Assembly: GCA_947495295.1 (NCBI GenBank)
Contig: CANLYJ010000001.1
Span: forward strand, 1,488,001 to 1,552,000
Direction of reading: 5' to 3'
Length of the DNA: 64,000 nt
Origin: an uncultured Paracoccaceae bacterium
Lineage (GTDB): Bacteria > Pseudomonadota > Alphaproteobacteria > Rhodobacterales > Rhodobacteraceae
In this document: positions 8,828 to 19,654 of the stretch, in pieces
Numbering within the stretch: the first letter of the stretch is position 1
How the letters are laid out: every line of letters begins with the position of its first letter
Notes under the pieces: model-generated
What the model saw: only the letters and a program-made list of their open reading frames with translations
What the model was told of the DNA's origin: nothing
The model's database searches: none
Translations under genes and position numbers: made by a program

Positions 8828-9010
8828 CTACGGCATCTGGACAAGGATCAGTTTCACTTGATTGCCATCGATTACCACTTTGCCCTGTTCGCGAAAGTTC
8901 ACGGTGATCTTTCCATCAACCTGCGACTGCACCTGCCCAACGCCCCAATCACGCTTATCGGGGTGCCGGACCAATACACCCGGGCTCAGGATTGCGTTCA
9001 TGTCTGACAT
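8828..9010 (-). CDS. DUF3553 domain protein
   Basis: This 60-residue protein carries the short DUF3553 module (PGVLVRHPDKRDWGVGQVQS, then VNFREQGKVVID), a small beta-barrel also found at the end of some UvrD-type helicases. The standalone protein has no known function; a nucleic-acid role is a guess from that fusion. I use the ATG at 9010, preceded by GGGGA. It is head-to-head with chpT, with only 29 bp between start codons, so each promoter must reach into the other gene or the two must share one small region. Confidence 0.8.
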   Translation of the reverse strand: MSDMNAILSPGVLVRHPDKRDWGVGQVQSQVDGKITVNFREQGKVVIDGNQVKLILVQMP

Positions 9011-9039
9011 TTCAGTTCCCCAGTAACGGAGCCTACCCC

Positions 9040-9630
9040 ATGCCAACCGATCTCGCCGCACTTGTAGGATCCCGCATTTGCCATGACCTTATCAGCCCTA
9101 TCGGCGCCATCGGCAATGGGGTTGAACTGCTTAGCCTCACCGATGGGGATACCGGGGCCGAAATGGAGCTGATCAGCGAAAGCGTGGATAATGCCAATGC
9201 GCGTATCCGCTATTTCCGCATTGCGTTCGGGTCTGCCTCCGATGATCAGGTAATCGGTCGATCAGAGGTGCTGTCTATTCTCACTGCCGTCGCGCGGGGC
9301 GGTCGTTTCACCTATTTCTGGCAGATCGAGGGCGACCAACCACGCAACACCGTGCGCTGCGCATTCCTGATGATGCTGTGTCTTGAGGCGGCGATGCCAA
9401 TGGGGGGCGACATTCACATCACCATGGAAGGTGACAGCTGGATTCTATCTGCCGAAGGGCAACGGATGAAGATCGACAATGCACTTTGGGCCAGCCTCAC
9501 ACCCCCACAGACCGATTTTGCGCATACAGCGGCACAAGTACAGTTTGCACTGCTTCCGACCGTTCTCGCAGATGCTGGCCGGGCATTGGGGCTGGATCTG
9601 AACCCCAACCGGATCATCGCCCGGTTTTAG
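9040..9630 (+). CDS. chpT: Histidine phosphotransferase ChpT
   Basis: This 196-residue phosphotransferase passes phosphate from the hybrid kinase CckA to CtrA (and CpdR), which in Rhodobacterales controls motility, gene-transfer-agent and quorum-linked genes. The phosphorylated histidine is in [15 protein letters not shown] (His 15), followed by the dimerisation helices and a degenerate ATPase-like domain without the nucleotide-binding boxes, as expected for ChpT. ACGGAG precedes the start at 9040. Its stop overlaps that of the convergent proA by four bases. A perfect CtrA-type box is found elsewhere in this window at 55838-55853. Confidence 0.9.
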   Translation: MPTDLAALVGSRICHDLISPIGAIGNGVELLSLTDGDTGAEMELISESVDNANARIRYFRIAFGSASDDQVIGRSEVLSILTAVARGGRFTYFWQIEGDQPRNTVRCAFLMMLCLEAAMPMGGDIHITMEGDSWILSAEGQRMKIDNALWASLTPPQTDFAHTAAQVQFALLPTVLADAGRALGLDLNPNRIIARF

Positions 9631-10892
9631 GGCCGGATCGTACCATCGCCAGTGACCAGATATTTAAAGCTGGTCAGTTGCACAGCGCCCACCGGGCCGC
9701 GCGCATGTAACTTGCCCGTGGCGATCCCAATTTCCGCACCCATACCAAATTCGCCCCCATCCGCGAATTGGGTCGATGCATTGCGCATCAGAATCGCGCT
9801 GTCGAGCTGCCGAAAAAACCGGTCCGCCACTGCGTCATCCTCAGTCAGGATCGCATCGGTATGGTTTGACCCGTATTGGCGGATATGGGCAATAGCACCG
9901 TCGACCCCATCAACGACCTTGGCCGCGATGATCATATCCAGAAACTCCTGCCCGTAGTCATCAGGCTTGGCGGCAACCGTGCCTTCCGTTCGGGCCAGGA
10001 TCGCATCGGCACGCACCTCAACCCCGGCAGATAACAGCGCGCGGGTCAGTACATCACCATGTTTGTCATGAAACGCCTGATCCACAAGCACGGTTTCGGC
10101 AGAGCCACAAATGCCCGTGCGCCGTGTCTTGGCATTCACTAGCACGGCCTTGGCCTTTTCCAGATCGGCGGCGGCATCCACATAAACGTGGCAAATCCCC
10201 TCCAGATGGGCAAAGACGGGCACACGCGCCTCGCGCTGGACCAACCCGACAAGACCCTTGCCGCCACGGGGCACGATCACGTCAATATGGTCCGTGGCTT
10301 GCAACATCGCCGACACGGCGGCGCGGTCACGGGTCGGCACAAGCTGGATCGCCGCCTCCGGCAAACCTGCTGCACGCAGCCCTTCTACCAGACAAGCGTG
10401 GATGGCTTGCGAGGAATGAAAGCTTTCCGATCCACCGCGCAAAATCACCGCATTGCCCGATTTCAGGCAAAGCGCACCCGCATCCGCCGTCACATTTGGC
10501 CGGCTTTCATAAATCACACCAATCACGCCAATCGGGGTGCGTACCCGCTGAATATGCAATCCGCTGGGCTGGGTCCATTCTTCAACCACGGCCCCAATCG
10601 GATCGGTTTGGGCGGCAACGGCGCGCAGACCCTGCGCGATGCCTTCGATCCGGGCATCATCCAGCATCAGACGATCCATCATTGCAGGCGACAGACCCTT
10701 GTCGGCACCAAAAGCCAGGTCCTGCTTGTTGGCGGCGATAATCGCATCACGCTGATCCAACAGCGTTTCCGCTGCAATATTCAGCGCCTTTTGTTTCGCC
10801 GCCGGATCAGCCGTGGCAAGCTGTGTCGCCGCCAGCCGTGCGGCCTGCCCGATCTGAACCATCATGGGTCCGATTGCGTCATGGTCGTTCAT
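9627..10892 (-). CDS. proA: Gamma-glutamyl phosphate reductase ProA
   Basis: This 421-residue aldehyde-dehydrogenase-fold enzyme makes glutamate-5-semialdehyde with NADPH in proline synthesis. The catalytic cysteine is in TGICGSAE, and family segments such as [11 protein letters not shown] and [14 protein letters not shown] are present. It lies 9 bp downstream of proB, so kinase and reductase are co-expressed from the obgE-proB-proA run. The length is normal. Confidence 0.97.
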   Translation of the reverse strand: MNDHDAIGPMMVQIGQAARLAATQLATADPAAKQKALNIAAETLLDQRDAIIAANKQDLAFGADKGLSPAMMDRLMLDDARIEGIAQGLRAVAAQTDPIGAVVEEWTQPSGLHIQRVRTPIGVIGVIYESRPNVTADAGALCLKSGNAVILRGGSESFHSSQAIHACLVEGLRAAGLPEAAIQLVPTRDRAAVSAMLQATDHIDVIVPRGGKGLVGLVQREARVPVFAHLEGICHVYVDAAADLEKAKAVLVNAKTRRTGICGSAETVLVDQAFHDKHGDVLTRALLSAGVEVRADAILARTEGTVAAKPDDYGQEFLDMIIAAKVVDGVDGAIAHIRQYGSNHTDAILTEDDAVADRFFRQLDSAILMRNASTQFADGGEFGMGAEIGIATGKLHARGPVGAVQLTSFKYLVTGDGTIRP

Positions 10893-10901
10893 TCCAGCCC
10901 C

Positions 10902-13054
<2,153 letters not shown>

Positions 13055-13579
13055 CTACAGTTCAGCCGCTGCGATAGTCCATTCGCCCCGGCTTCTCAAG
13101 CCATCCCAATGTGTCCGTGATAACAAGTGCTGATAACACAGCGTTGGAACGCCGCGCGCCTTCGAATGGATCACCTTTTCGCCCAGTTGCGAAAAGCTGA
13201 GCTTCATAAGCAAATGCGCGGATGCATCATTATCACCCCAGGTGCTGGCGGTGATCTTGCGGAGCTTTGGATCCCGAAACGCATGCTCAACCGCCCGCCG
13301 CGCGGCGCGGGTCATGATGCCTTTGCCCCATTCACTGCGCTTGAGCGCGTAACCCAGTTCACCCTCGGTCACACCAACGGTGCCCAGCAAGTCGCGCCCC
13401 CGAAAGATACCCCAGACAAATCCATTCCCGTCATAGGGTTTGCTGCGGCTTTGGGTAAATGCACGGTCTGGTGGCCAGGGCCAACTACCAAGTTGGCGCA
13501 CGACATCCCAATCGCTTACAATATCATGCAAGGCGTCCGCATCGACGGGGGATAATGCGCGATAGGAAAGCTCACCCAT
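13055..13579 (-). CDS. GNAT N-acetyltransferase (RimJ/RimL-like)
   Basis: This 174-residue acetyl-CoA-dependent transferase has an acetyl-CoA binding region around GYALKRSEWGKGIMTRAAR (residues ~90-108), and LRKITASTWGDNDASAHLL fits the RimJ/RimL subgroup that acetylates protein N-termini or similar amines. I use the ATG at 13579, which has GGGGGAGGG upstream; the upstream in-frame stretch does not look coding. It is the second of two tandem GNAT genes between rpmA and obgE. A ribosomal-protein target is suggested only by position. Confidence 0.87.
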   Translation of the reverse strand: MGELSYRALSPVDADALHDIVSDWDVVRQLGSWPWPPDRAFTQSRSKPYDGNGFVWGIFRGRDLLGTVGVTEGELGYALKRSEWGKGIMTRAARRAVEHAFRDPKLRKITASTWGDNDASAHLLMKLSFSQLGEKVIHSKARGVPTLCYQHLLSRTHWDGLRSRGEWTIAAAEL

Positions 13580-13682
13580 GATCGCCCTCCCCCTTGGTCG
13601 CAACGCATTCTGCCGGTTTAGAACGTCTCGGCAGACTAGCTTTCGCTTTCCAGCCCGTGAACTCAATTCCGCTTGAAAAGTG

Positions 13683-14234
13683 TTACAAGGCTTCGCTGTC
13701 GATCTTGAGCGTATAGGTCCATGTGGGCACTGTGGCACCGCGGGCCACGGAAAACGCCTCTGCATCGCCCAGATAGTCGAAGCCGCAATTTGTCAGCACA
13801 CGGGCGGAACCCGGGTTATCCTGAAACACTTCGGCAAAAATACGTTGTGACTGATGCGGGTTGGCTGCGATCAATGTGCGCACCGCCTCAGAGGCGAGGC
13901 CGGTATTCCAGAACGCCGGTGCGATCCAATAGAAAATCTCTGACTGTGCGCGATCCATCCGTTCCAGACTGATCAGACCCAGTGCTTCTGCGTGGCCATG
14001 GGCAGAGCCGTCAATCACCCAAACATCCTCTGTCCGGTCGGCCTGGCTGGCACGTTCGATCATCGCCTCAACACTGCCAGGCGGCAGCGGATGCGGCATC
14101 GCACGGGTGCCACGGGCCACACGATCATCACCGGCATACATCGCAATAAGACCCGCATCGGATTTACGGCAGGGCCGCAGGACAAACCGATCGGCTGCAA
14201 TGGTGTCTTGCACAGTGATTTCCTCGTGGATCAT
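13683..14234 (-). CDS. GNAT N-acetyltransferase (RimJ/RimL-like)
   Basis: This 183-residue GNAT protein starts at 14234 behind a strong GGAGGG. It shares the RimJ/RimL layout: an N-terminal RFVLRPCRKSDA strand-helix, the acetyl-CoA loop near PAFWNTGLASEAVR (residues ~115-128), then ENP-like residues (VFQDNPGSARVLTNCGF) typical of the subgroup. It precedes a second, diverged GNAT gene by about 100 bp. Duplication and divergence is possible, since the two share layout but not close sequence. The substrate is unknown. Confidence 0.87.
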   Translation of the reverse strand: MIHEEITVQDTIAADRFVLRPCRKSDAGLIAMYAGDDRVARGTRAMPHPLPPGSVEAMIERASQADRTEDVWVIDGSAHGHAEALGLISLERMDRAQSEIFYWIAPAFWNTGLASEAVRTLIAANPHQSQRIFAEVFQDNPGSARVLTNCGFDYLGDAEAFSVARGATVPTWTYTLKIDSEAL

Positions 14235-14304
14235 GGCTTTCCCTCCTCGAAAAACATGAATGGTTCTGCCTTACGTTTATTTCAACATGGTGGCGAAACT
14301 ATGA

Positions 14305-14339
14305 ATAAAAAAGGGGGACCGGTTATCACCGATCCCCCC
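14305..14339 (-). terminator. Rho-independent terminator after rpmA
   Basis: Read on the - strand, a ten-base stem (14313-14322 with 14329-14338, one mismatch, loop of six) is followed by six T residues (14307-14312). It lies about 25 bp downstream of rpmA and separates rplU-rpmA from the GNAT-obgE-proBA run. Confidence 0.85.
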
Positions 14340-14364
14340 AAATGTGTTACCTGGAATTTTCGGC

Positions 14365-14634
14365 TTATTCAGCGGCCTCCGCCACCGGAAGGACCGAAAT
14401 AAAGGTGCGCCCTTTCAGGCCTTTATGGAATTTCACGGCGCCATCGACGGTTGCAAAGATTGTGTGATCCTTGCCTATGCCCACGCCAGAGCCTGGCCAC
14501 ATTTTTGTGCCACGCTGACGCATGATGATGTTACCGGGAACGACAGCTTCGCCGCCGAATTTTTTTACGCCAAGGCGACGACCAGCTGAGTCGCGCCCGT
14601 TACGGGATGAACCGCCTGCTTTTTTATGTGCCAT
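14365..14634 (-). CDS. rpmA: 50S ribosomal protein L27
   Basis: This is an 89-residue L27. The N-terminus [20 protein letters not shown] is the conserved tail that reaches the peptidyl-transferase centre; it begins directly at Met-Ala with no cleavable Firmicutes-type extension. It lies 12 bp downstream of rplU and is followed by a strong terminator. Confidence 0.98.
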   Translation of the reverse strand: MAHKKAGGSSRNGRDSAGRRLGVKKFGGEAVVPGNIIMRQRGTKMWPGSGVGIGKDHTIFATVDGAVKFHKGLKGRTFISVLPVAEAAE

Positions 14635-14646
14635 TGGTTGCTCTCC

Positions 14647-15306
14647 TTAGCCTTTAGCCAGTTCTTTGGCCTGGTCGATCCAGCCTTCACGCTCGATCCG
14701 GCCTTTGAATGACAGTTTCTCGTCCATAGCAGCTACATCTGCATCGGTCCATGCGGCGATCTGCGCAAATGTCGTCACGCCAGCCTCATGCAGCTTCTTT
14801 TCCAAAGCGGGGCCAACACCCGACAGCTTCTTCAGATCATCTGCGCCAGCTTCGGCTTTCTTTGCCTTCGGCGCCGCCTTTGGCTTTTCAGCCTTGGGTG
14901 CTTCTGCTTTGGCTTCTTTCTTGGGTGAAGCTTTTTTCGCAGCAGGGGCGGCAACAACGCCTGCGCCGGAAACTGCCGCCATCACGCCGGACTTGTCCGC
15001 ACCTTTTTCAAGGATGTCGGCAATCCGCACCAGTGTCAGTTGCTGGCGGTGGCCCTTTTTGCGCTGCGAGCCGTGCTTACGACGGCGCTTGACGAAATTG
15101 ATCGTCTTTTCGCCTTTGATCTGGTCGATCACCTCGGCCTGCACGCCAGCGCCTGCAACCAAGGGTGTGCCCACGGTGGAGCCGACCATCAGAATCTCGT
15201 TGAACTGGATTTTGTCGCCGGCATTTGCCGCCAGCTTTTCGACACGCAGAACGTCGCCTGATGCGACCTTGTACTGCTTGCCGCCGGTTTTCAGAACCGC
15301 AAACAT
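14647..15306 (-). CDS. rplU: 50S ribosomal protein L21 with long C-terminal extension
   Basis: Residues 1-~103 are a normal L21 ([14 protein letters not shown] at the start, [16 protein letters not shown] at the rRNA-binding end). The protein then continues to 219 residues, twice the usual length: an alanine/lysine-rich linker (~125-160) and a helix-hairpin-helix-like domain ([19 protein letters not shown], ~163-219). Similar tails occur in other Rhodobacterales L21 and NuoE proteins, so this is lineage-specific and not a frameshift. I start at 15306; the in-frame ATG at 15321 overlaps the Shine-Dalgarno AAGGA. Confidence 0.96.
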   Translation of the reverse strand: MFAVLKTGGKQYKVASGDVLRVEKLAANAGDKIQFNEILMVGSTVGTPLVAGAGVQAEVIDQIKGEKTINFVKRRRKHGSQRKKGHRQQLTLVRIADILEKGADKSGVMAAVSGAGVVAAPAAKKASPKKEAKAEAPKAEKPKAAPKAKKAEAGADDLKKLSGVGPALEKKLHEAGVTTFAQIAAWTDADVAAMDEKLSFKGRIEREGWIDQAKELAKG

Positions 15307-15431
15307 ATGTTTTTCCTTCATTTTCCGCGTCTCTGAGGCCCCGGATCAATCCGGCGTTTGGTACCTGTGGACTGCGCGCCCGTGGGCGTGTTTTCGCATA
15401 TCTCTCAACAATCACCTTGCTGAGATGGCGG

Positions 15432-15460
15432 CTTATCTGACCAATACCCCTATAAGTCAA
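15432..15460 (-). promoter_or_regulatory. Predicted sigma-70 promoter of rplU-rpmA
   Basis: On the - strand TTGACT (15455-15460) is followed after 17 bases by GATAAG (15432-15437). Position and spacing fit a housekeeping promoter about 130 bp before rplU, leaving a long leader that could carry ribosomal-protein autoregulation. Confidence 0.5.
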
Positions 15461-15482
15461 GCATAAAGAAGGCCAAAACCCG

Positions 15483-15830
15483 ATGCGCGCAATCCTGATC
15501 CCCCTTATCTTTCTGGCTGCTTGCAGTGACGAGGCAAATCATCTGGGCAATCCTTTGCTGTTACCGATATCGGGCCTTGGGACGGCGGCGCAGAACCTTG
15601 CCTATAATCAAAGGCGCGGACAGGTCGAGGTGATCGTGAAATCCGATTTCCCCGCAATCATTGGCGACATCGAAAATGGCGGTGGGCCAGTGCTGAACGA
15701 CGCCATGGAAACGGCACGGATACCCGAAAACGACCGCCCTGCCCGCATCTTGCAGATGCAGGGCGATCTGGAACTGTACCGGTCCAATCCGGGTGCCTTG
15801 GTGGTCGCCCTTATGGTGTATGGGGGTTAG
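15483..15830 (+). CDS. Small predicted lipoprotein, function unknown
   Basis: This is a 115-residue protein with a lipoprotein signal: a short hydrophobic stretch (residues 4-12) ending in the lipobox LAAC, so Cys 14 would be lipidated. The next residue is Ser, which favours outer-membrane sorting under the usual Lol rule. The mature part has no motif I recognise; it is conserved-looking (GQVEVIVKSDFPAIIGDI) and may be a small Roseobacter family. It is divergent from rplU, and its stop overlaps the convergent unknown gene by four bases. Confidence 0.7.
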   Translation: MRAILIPLIFLAACSDEANHLGNPLLLPISGLGTAAQNLAYNQRRGQVEVIVKSDFPAIIGDIENGGGPVLNDAMETARIPENDRPARILQMQGDLELYRSNPGALVVALMVYGG

Positions 15831-17143
15831 CGCCCTACCCGCTTGATCTTTGGCTTGGCAATACGCAACCCAACGGTTCCCTTTGTTGCCGGATGCCGCG
15901 CGGGCTGAATGTCGCTGAGGATTTGCATCGCCTCGCCGACCTTCTTGCCCTTGATCAAACCGATCATGTCCAGCGCGCGACTGCTATCAATGGCCACCCG
16001 GCGATTGTTGGTCTTGTTCTTGAGCGCAGCAAAAACACGTTCGGCCGCTTCCAGCGTGGCATCATCCAGCTTGTCCGATGCCTGATGAACAGCCTTCGGC
16101 AGGTATTCCATGATGGCACGGACATCCTTGCGCAACGCGGGTGAACTGGTCAGTTCACGGACCAATGACGGTGTGGTGCGGCCCGCAAGTTTCCACCATT
16201 GGGTCAATCCGGGAAACGCCTTGAACGTCCCATCCCGGAATGACCGCAGGGATTTCAGATCAAAACTTTCCTTCGTGGCCGCAGGGACACGTTCCAGGGC
16301 GTCGATCTTCACGAACTTGTCGCCTTGGGCGGGGTCCATGAATTCCGGCGCCGAGAATTTGGCTTTGGCACTGAAGGAACGCACCGACATCCGGCTGGAA
16401 AACAAACCATCCAGGGAATTGGCCGGGCAAAGCGGGGTAGCCGTCAGGTGGCCAAAGATTTCCCAATCGCCCTCATTCTGCCAGCGCTGGGAAAAGTTGA
16501 TCGTGCCGCCATTGGCCAGATCATCATGCGAAAAGAACCAGATATTGTCGCCAATCGCATCATCGGGGTTCAGAAAGCTCCACAGGTTTTCAAAGAAATT
16601 CTGCTGGTTCTGAATAGCGTCTGAAATCGCACCACGCACATCATTGGCCAAACCTTCTACGTCGGCATCGGTAATTTCCTGATTGGTGAAACTGCGGGTG
16701 GCCACGATCTGATTGATCGCGTCGCGGACGGCATTATTCAGCGCTTGATGCCCGGCCTCTGCGCCGTCATCGGATACATTATCTTCCTCCATCAACACAG
16801 CGACAACGCCGATCACACCGCCCACATCAGGGACCAGCGCCTGTACTGCCGATGGCGTGGGAATGGGTTTGAGGTTCGTCTGCCAATGGCCAATGGCGCC
16901 GGGAATGGTGACAGTATCGCCCGCATCAACATCTGTGGTGCCCAGGTTGCCATGGCTACCCGGCGTTGTCCGCACAGTGGCCGTGCCACCCAATGTCAGA
17001 TCATCCAGAACAACAACACTGTCGCCATCAACCTTGAAAAACACCGTCCAAAGATAGGGCTCGGCATTGCCCCAACCATCACCCTCATCACGGCAAACAA
17101 TACGGTCCAGCTCCAGCTCGACCTTGATAATATCACGTTCCAT
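15827..17143 (-). CDS. Unrecognised 438-residue protein with beta-rich N-domain
   Basis: I do not recognise this protein. It has no signal peptide and no membrane segment. Residues 1-~115 look beta-rich (VELELDRIVCRDEGDGWG, YLWTVFFKVDGD), like a small sandwich domain. Residues ~115-190 are helical and acidic; a WSFLNPDDAIGDNIWFFSHDD segment follows. The C-terminal ~170 residues are basic and helical and end in KPKIKRVGR. It has an ideal ribosome-binding site (AAAGGAG, six bases before the ATG), so it is well translated. It stands alone between a lipoprotein gene and a DUF2059 gene. A structural or carrier role is possible; nothing supports a specific function. Confidence 0.75.
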   Translation of the reverse strand: MERDIIKVELELDRIVCRDEGDGWGNAEPYLWTVFFKVDGDSVVVLDDLTLGGTATVRTTPGSHGNLGTTDVDAGDTVTIPGAIGHWQTNLKPIPTPSAVQALVPDVGGVIGVVAVLMEEDNVSDDGAEAGHQALNNAVRDAINQIVATRSFTNQEITDADVEGLANDVRGAISDAIQNQQNFFENLWSFLNPDDAIGDNIWFFSHDDLANGGTINFSQRWQNEGDWEIFGHLTATPLCPANSLDGLFSSRMSVRSFSAKAKFSAPEFMDPAQGDKFVKIDALERVPAATKESFDLKSLRSFRDGTFKAFPGLTQWWKLAGRTTPSLVRELTSSPALRKDVRAIMEYLPKAVHQASDKLDDATLEAAERVFAALKNKTNNRRVAIDSSRALDMIGLIKGKKVGEAMQILSDIQPARHPATKGTVGLRIAKPKIKRVGR

Positions 17144-17249
17144 AAAACGCTCCTTTGAAAATTATTTACTTAAATCTCCGCCAAAAACAGCGAAACGCGC
17201 GACCTGAAAAACGGCGGCCACATTTTGAAAAGTAAGGTGAGCATAGCAT

Positions 17250-17275
17250 AAAAAGCACCCTCAAGCGAGGGTGCC
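17250..17275 (-). terminator. Rho-independent terminator after DUF2059 gene
   Basis: GCACCCTC (17255-17262) and GAGGGTGC (17267-17274) form a perfect eight-base stem with a four-base loop; on the - strand the stem is followed by TTTTTAT. It lies 25 bp past the stop of the gene at 17299. Confidence 0.8.
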
Positions 17276-17298
17276 GCGTGGTGCGCAATGTTCAGGTG

Positions 17299-18135
17299 TC
17301 AGAGTTCCTGACTCGTCATCATCCGGGATGAGGCCAGACCAAGCGCACGCGAGATATCGTCAAACATCCCGTTGAACGCGGTGAACAGCGCATCATTCAA
17401 ATCCTGCCCTGCATCTGTCCGGGCAAAATCGATATAGGCTTGCAGGTCTTCGTCCGATAACGGCTCATAGGCCATGTAAAGAAACGCATAGACCCATTCC
17501 GTCGTGTTTGCCCGGATTTCATCTTCTTGTTCCCACACATCCTGCAGCGCCAGTTCGGATGTCATGCCATCGGGCATCGCGCCACCATCAAGCAGCCCCA
17601 TGAAAAACGCATAATTGGAATTTAGCGCCCCAACGACATTTGTCTCAATCAGGTCATTGGCCGCGACATATTCCTCGACCATGCCAAAACGCGGCGTTTC
17701 ATCAGCCGCAGCCAAGGCAGCCGCTTCCTTGCTGGCCTCATCAACGGCGTCGTCAAGCAATGCCTCACGCGCGCTGACCTCTAACTGCACAATGGTGCGG
17801 CCCGGTTCGGTGGTAAAGAAACGCAGCATGGCATCAATATCGTCGCCCTCCAGTTCCTCATCAAAGGCGGCACGGACTTCTTCCTGCATCATGTCGATAT
17901 CATAGATTTCAGACACCATCGCATCCCAACGCGGCCCGGCACCATTGGGGAACATGTCAGAGGCGATCGTCTCACCATAGCCGATGCCTTCGGTACGCAT
18001 GATCTGCAGCATCTGCGGAAGCCCAAGCGCGTCAAATAGCGCATCTTTCGTATCGGCTGCACTATCCTGGGCGAAGGCGGTCGATGCGAACAGCGCACAG
18101 GCTGCGCTGAAAACAATTGGGGTCAGTGATCTCAT
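17299..18135 (-). CDS. DUF2059 domain periplasmic protein
   Basis: This 278-residue exported protein has a Sec signal (MRSLTPIVFSAACALFASTAFAQ, cleaved after Ala-Phe-Ala). The mature part is almost all helical with DUF2059-like repeats, e.g. LRFFTTEPGRTIVQLE and IDFARTDAGQDLN, where a helix-T/D-x-x-G-R/Q pattern occurs twice. I start at 18135, nine bases after AGGAAGG; the ATG nine bases further upstream is too close to that site. It is a single-gene unit with its own terminator. The family has no established function. Confidence 0.8.
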   Translation of the reverse strand: MRSLTPIVFSAACALFASTAFAQDSAADTKDALFDALGLPQMLQIMRTEGIGYGETIASDMFPNGAGPRWDAMVSEIYDIDMMQEEVRAAFDEELEGDDIDAMLRFFTTEPGRTIVQLEVSAREALLDDAVDEASKEAAALAAADETPRFGMVEEYVAANDLIETNVVGALNSNYAFFMGLLDGGAMPDGMTSELALQDVWEQEDEIRANTTEWVYAFLYMAYEPLSDEDLQAYIDFARTDAGQDLNDALFTAFNGMFDDISRALGLASSRMMTSQEL

Positions 18136-18277
18136 CGCTGTCATCCTTCCTGCGGGGCCTTGTCTTGACTGATATGCATCCACAGCGAGGTTTCCAAGGG
18201 CATTGACGTAATTGTCAGGAATTGGCGATTGGGCCTTGCGCGACCACCGCCCACCGATTACCACGCCCCCACCCCGC

Positions 18278-18367
18278 GGAGAGGTGCCGGAGTGGTCGAA
18301 CGGGGCGGTCTCGAAAACCGTTGTGGGTGCAAGCCCACCCAGGGTTCGAATCCCTGTCTCTCCGCCA
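18278..18367 (+). tRNA. tRNA-Ser (CGA)
   Basis: The acceptor stem GGAGAGG pairs with TCTCTCC. The anticodon loop CTCGAAA gives anticodon CGA. A long class II variable arm (TTGTGGGTGCAAGCCCACC) and GGTTCGAATCC identify serine. The CCA end (18365-18367) is encoded. Confidence 0.97.
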
Positions 18368-18431
18368 ATACAATTTTATCGCTGATTTTGATGGGCGCCG
18401 CCGTTTTCTGGCTCTTGCGGTACGTCGGTCC

Positions 18432-18476
18432 CAAAAAAAAAGCGCCCCGACCAATCTGTGTGATTGATCGGGGCGT
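18432..18476 (-). terminator. Strong Rho-independent terminator after the TRAP binding-protein genes
   Basis: CGCCCCGACCAAT (18443-18455) pairs with ATTGATCGGGGCG (18463-18475) with one mismatch. On the - strand the stem is followed by nine to ten T residues. It lies 24 bp downstream of the gene ending at 18500 and also keeps that transcript out of the tRNA-Ser gene. Confidence 0.88.
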
Positions 18477-18499
18477 TTCGTTTCTGGCTTTGGTGCGGT

Positions 18500-19654
18500 T
18501 CAAACGTCTGCAAAAAGATCCGTTGCGCCGCGTTTTGCCAGATATTCCGCCTGGCTCATCGGGCCTGCATTGCCGACCAATGAACGATAGGCATCGTAGC
18601 TTTCCACGATCTTGCGCCCCATGTCATCATCCTCGGCCACGCCAGCGGTGACCTCAAACGATACGCGGGCCAGCTCGTTCCAGACATCGTCAGGCAGCTT
18701 GGTTGGTTTGACCCCGGCCTCGGCCAGAAGCTGCACGAGCGCCAACCCGTTATTGCCGTAGTAGTCAGCCGTGTGGTTGGTCAGTTCTGCGTCGGTGACG
18801 GCCGTGATCAACGCCCGGTCTACCTCATCCATGTTGTTCCAGAATTCCAGGTTGAAACCGGCTGATGCAGTGGTGCCGGGTTCGTGGAAGCCAGGATAGA
18901 TATATGTCGACAGCAGTTTCTGGAAACCGAATTGCAGGTCGTTGTAAGGACCAACCCACTCGGTTGCATCAATCGTGCCTTCAAACAGCGCCTCAACAAT
19001 GCCGCCGCCGGGCAGCACGACCGCGTTGGCCCCCATCCGGCTGATCACCTGGCCACCAAGGCCGGGCATCCGCATTGTCAGCCCTTCGAAGTCATCCTTG
19101 CTCTTGATCTCCTTGTTGAACCAACCGCCCATCTGGACGCCTGTGCCGCCGACGGCCAGGGACTTGACGTTGTAACCGGCGTTAAGCTCGTCCCAAAGCG
19201 CCTGACCACCCCCATGGCGCAGCCATGCGACATGCTCGACCGAGGTCAGGCCCAGTGGCACGGTGGTAAAGAAGTTAAAGCCGCGATGCTTGCCCTGAAA
19301 ATAGTATTCAGCCGAGTGGTACATGTCGATCTCGCCCGCGCCCGCCGCGTCATGCACACCCAGTGGCGGCACCAAAGAACCGGCCCAGTAGATTTCGACA
19401 TTCAGTCGACCATTCGAGCCTGCGTTGATCGCCTCGCCCACCCGCGCCGCACTATCGGCCAGCCCGCCCAGACCCGCAGGCCATGATGTGGCCATCCGGA
19501 TCGTCAGGGGCGCGCCTTGCGCGATGGCTGGTGTTGCCAGCGCGGCAGCACCGGTCAGCGCTGCGCCGCCACCCAAAAGGGCCCGCCGCCGTGACAGTTT
19601 CTTGGTCTTTGCTTGGCCATTCGACATAGGTTTCATATCCGTTTTATGGGTCAT
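18500..19654 (-). CDS. TRAP-type substrate-binding protein (DctP family), Tat signal
   Basis: This 384-residue protein has a twin-arginine signal (SRRRALLGGGAAL near residues 21-33, cleavage after AIAQ). The DctP fold follows: an ITIRMATSWP-like first strand, then AWLRHGGGQALWDEL, and TMRMPGLGGQVISRMGANAVVLPGGGIVEALFEG, the region that positions the ligand-binding arginine. Similar proteins bind 2-oxoacids or other carboxylates. Its ATG overlaps the stop of the preceding binding-protein gene (ATGA). No DctQ or DctM permease gene lies near it, so a partner must be encoded elsewhere or the protein is not part of a transporter. Confidence 0.88.
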   Translation of the reverse strand: MTHKTDMKPMSNGQAKTKKLSRRRALLGGGAALTGAAALATPAIAQGAPLTIRMATSWPAGLGGLADSAARVGEAINAGSNGRLNVEIYWAGSLVPPLGVHDAAGAGEIDMYHSAEYYFQGKHRGFNFFTTVPLGLTSVEHVAWLRHGGGQALWDELNAGYNVKSLAVGGTGVQMGGWFNKEIKSKDDFEGLTMRMPGLGGQVISRMGANAVVLPGGGIVEALFEGTIDATEWVGPYNDLQFGFQKLLSTYIYPGFHEPGTTASAGFNLEFWNNMDEVDRALITAVTDAELTNHTADYYGNNGLALVQLLAEAGVKPTKLPDDVWNELARVSFEVTAGVAEDDDMGRKIVESYDAYRSLVGNAGPMSQAEYLAKRGATDLFADV

